Assembly (NCBI GenBank): GCA_902543375.1
Contig: CACBYE010000001.1
Coordinates: 124,001 to 188,000, forward strand
DNA: 64,000 nucleotides
DNA from: an uncultured Pelagibacteraceae bacterium
Lineage (GTDB): Bacteria > Pseudomonadota > Alphaproteobacteria > Pelagibacterales > Pelagibacteraceae
Direction: 5' to 3'
The position numbers and the translations under genes were made by a program. The notes under the pieces are model-generated. The model had not been told where the DNA came from, ran no database searches, and saw only the letters and a program-made list of their open reading frames with translations. Below, piece by piece: positions 62,777-64,000 of the stretch (position 1 is the stretch's first letter; every line of letters begins with the position of its first letter).

Positions 62777-63556
62777 GTGACTATTGAAATTAATATAAAT
62801 TGTGATTTAGGTGAAAAATCTAAACATCATTCTAACAAACATGATCCTGAATTACTTGAGATTGTCAATTCAGCAAATGTAGCATGTGGTTATCATGCTG
62901 GTGATGAAGAAACTATGAATACAATTGTAAAAATATCAAAAAAAAATGGTGTTAGTATTGGAGCGCATCCATCTTTTAATGACCCTGAAAATTTTGGTAG
63001 AGAAAGAATGAATTTATCTGACTCAGAGATAGAAAAATTAATAATTGATCAATATGAGATTCTTCAAACAATTTCATCTAATCATGGTGAAAGTGTAACT
63101 CATATAAAGCCACATGGTGCACTAAATAATATGGCATGCGAAGATATCGATTTAGCGACAACATTAGCAAAAGTAATTAAAAGGATAAATCCTGAGTTGA
63201 TTTATTTGGTGCCAACTGGATCTAAAATGGAACACGCTGCTAAAAAGTTAGATTTGAAAATCGCCTGTGAAATATTTGCAGATAGAAATTATGAAGATGA
63301 TGGAAATCTTGTATCAAGAAAAAAGCCACATGCTTTAATTACAGATCCGGAGCAAGCAAAAAACCATGTATTAAAGATGGTTCAAACTCAGTCACTTAAT
63401 TGTCACAGCGGAAAACAAATACCTTGTGAAATCGACTCCGTGTGTATACATGGTGATAATAAAAGTTCTCTAGCAACAGCTAAGTCAATTAAAACTTACT
63501 TGCTAAATAACAGAATTGAACTTAAAACATTAAACAGAATGAAAAAATTTATATGA
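62777..63556 (+). CDS. pxpA: 5-oxoprolinase subunit A (LamB/YcsF family)
   Basis: 259 residues, GTG start. Motifs: INCDLGEKSKHHSNKHDPEL, VNSANVACGYHAGDEETMNT, GVSIGAHPSFNDPENFGRER, THIKPHGALNNMA, EIFADRNYEDDGNLVSRKKP and VCIHGDNKSSLATAKSIK. It is the third subunit of 5-oxoprolinase, divergent from pxpB-pxpC instead of in a single operon. Its stop overlaps the next gene as ATGA. Confidence 0.96.
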   Translation: MTIEININCDLGEKSKHHSNKHDPELLEIVNSANVACGYHAGDEETMNTIVKISKKNGVSIGAHPSFNDPENFGRERMNLSDSEIEKLIIDQYEILQTISSNHGESVTHIKPHGALNNMACEDIDLATTLAKVIKRINPELIYLVPTGSKMEHAAKKLDLKIACEIFADRNYEDDGNLVSRKKPHALITDPEQAKNHVLKMVQTQSLNCHSGKQIPCEIDSVCIHGDNKSSLATAKSIKTYLLNNRIELKTLNRMKKFI

Positions 63557-64000
63557 TTAAAAACTTACTTTTCTCTTTGATTGTTTCGACTTTTTTATTT
63601 TCAAACTTGTTTGCTGCAGGCTCTAGTGATAGTAGCTCTTCCAATACCGAAACCAAATATGATATGGCGGTAACGCATATTAAAGTAGCAAAAAAATTTG
63701 AGGAAAAAGATAAAATTGAAAAAGCAAAGAAAAGATATGAGAAGGCTCAAAAACTATTACTTCAATCAAATAAAAAATATCCTAACAAAGCTGATACATT
63801 AAATTATTTAGGTTTTACTACTCGAAAACTTGGAGATTTTGAAAATGGTGAAAAATATTATTTACAAGGTTTAAAAATCGACCCTAAACACATAGGTATC
63901 AATGAATACCTGGGGGAGTTATATGTTGCAACAAATAGACATAATCTTGCAGTTGAAAGACTTGAGGTGCTTAAGGGTTGTAATTGTAAAGAATATGATG
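63553..64000 (+). CDS. Exported TPR-repeat protein, 3' end outside the window
   Basis: The frame is open from the ATG at 63553 (overlapping the pxpA TGA) to the window edge, about 149 codons. A signal peptide is clear (NLLFSLIVSTFLFSNLFAAG), then a Ser-rich linker and at least two TPR-like units (KADTLNYLGFTTRKLGDFEN, YYLQGLKIDPKHIGINEYLG). Likely periplasmic protein-protein interaction module. The end is missing; nothing more can be said. Confidence 0.82.
   Translation, partial: MIKNLLFSLIVSTFLFSNLFAAGSSDSSSSNTETKYDMAVTHIKVAKKFEEKDKIEKAKKRYEKAQKLLLQSNKKYPNKADTLNYLGFTTRKLGDFENGEKYYLQGLKIDPKHIGINEYLGELYVATNRHNLAVERLEVLKGCNCKEYD

Overview
This 64 kb window reads as a chromosomal segment of a streamlined, free-living marine alphaproteobacterium of the SAR11 / Pelagibacterales type. 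The reasons are the very low G+C content, the A- and T-homopolymer runs inside genes, the almost complete absence of spacers (no gene-free stretch reaches 300 bases), frequent 1-, 4- and 8-base start/stop overlaps, alphaproteobacterial gene orders (lptF-lptG-lptD-surA-pdxA-rsmA-gmk; purM-purN beside hda; NDUFA12 beside DUF2155), and a tandem glycine riboswitch before gcvT, as described in SAR11. The assignment rests on sequence reading and general knowledge, not on a database search. No rRNA, tRNA, insertion sequence, prophage or CRISPR array was seen. UGA is used as an ordinary stop codon.

Layout. 1-5283 (minus): penicillin-binding protein 1A, RF2 (prfB, with a programmed +1 frameshift) and a truncated AsmA/YhdP-like protein. 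5375-10351: ribonuclease E/G, thiS-thiG, then aroQ-accB-accC. 10348-12019: DUF2155, NDUFA12 and an orphan B12-ribonucleotide-reductase C-terminal-like protein. 12020-15525 (minus): aspS, the DnaA-like hda, and a DUF2066 protein. 15549-18983: purM-purN facing pepA-ndk. 19044-26229: the LPS-export / outer-membrane block lptF-lptG-lptD-surA, then pdxA and rsmA. 26218-28809 (minus): fabD-fabG-acpP-gmk. 28896-35874: rpsF-rpsR-rplI, dnaB, an MMPL/RND exporter, cvpA and purF. 35878-41510: an HD-domain probable di-iron oxygenase, gshA-gshB, two transporters and cmk. 41685-46783: a coiled-coil protein, an amidinotransferase, a DMT transporter, a SufU-like protein, an HPP protein and NAD-formate dehydrogenase. 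46872-51986: msrA-selO, a 2OG-Fe(II) oxygenase, an FAD oxidoreductase, TspO and an SDR. 51983-60240 (minus): glycine riboswitch, gcvT-gcvH-gcvP, then an FAD-protein / DUF1365 / CFA-type methyltransferase / DUF3833 cassette. 60266-64000: DMT transporter, pxpC, pxpB, pxpA and the start of a TPR protein.

How the genes fit together. Most of the window is core housekeeping (translation, purines, fatty acids, envelope biogenesis). The accessory theme is small nitrogen and one-carbon compounds plus redox protection: glycine cleavage under riboswitch control, formate oxidation, glycine/guanidino chemistry, 5-oxoproline recycling to glutamate, glutathione synthesis, methionine sulfoxide repair and protein AMPylation by SelO. 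The two most informative local signals are the RF2 frameshift site and an exact 11-base complementarity that flanks the second glycine aptamer and includes the gcvT start codon. No clearly new multi-gene defence or mobile system was found; the best candidates for under-described biology are listed as findings.
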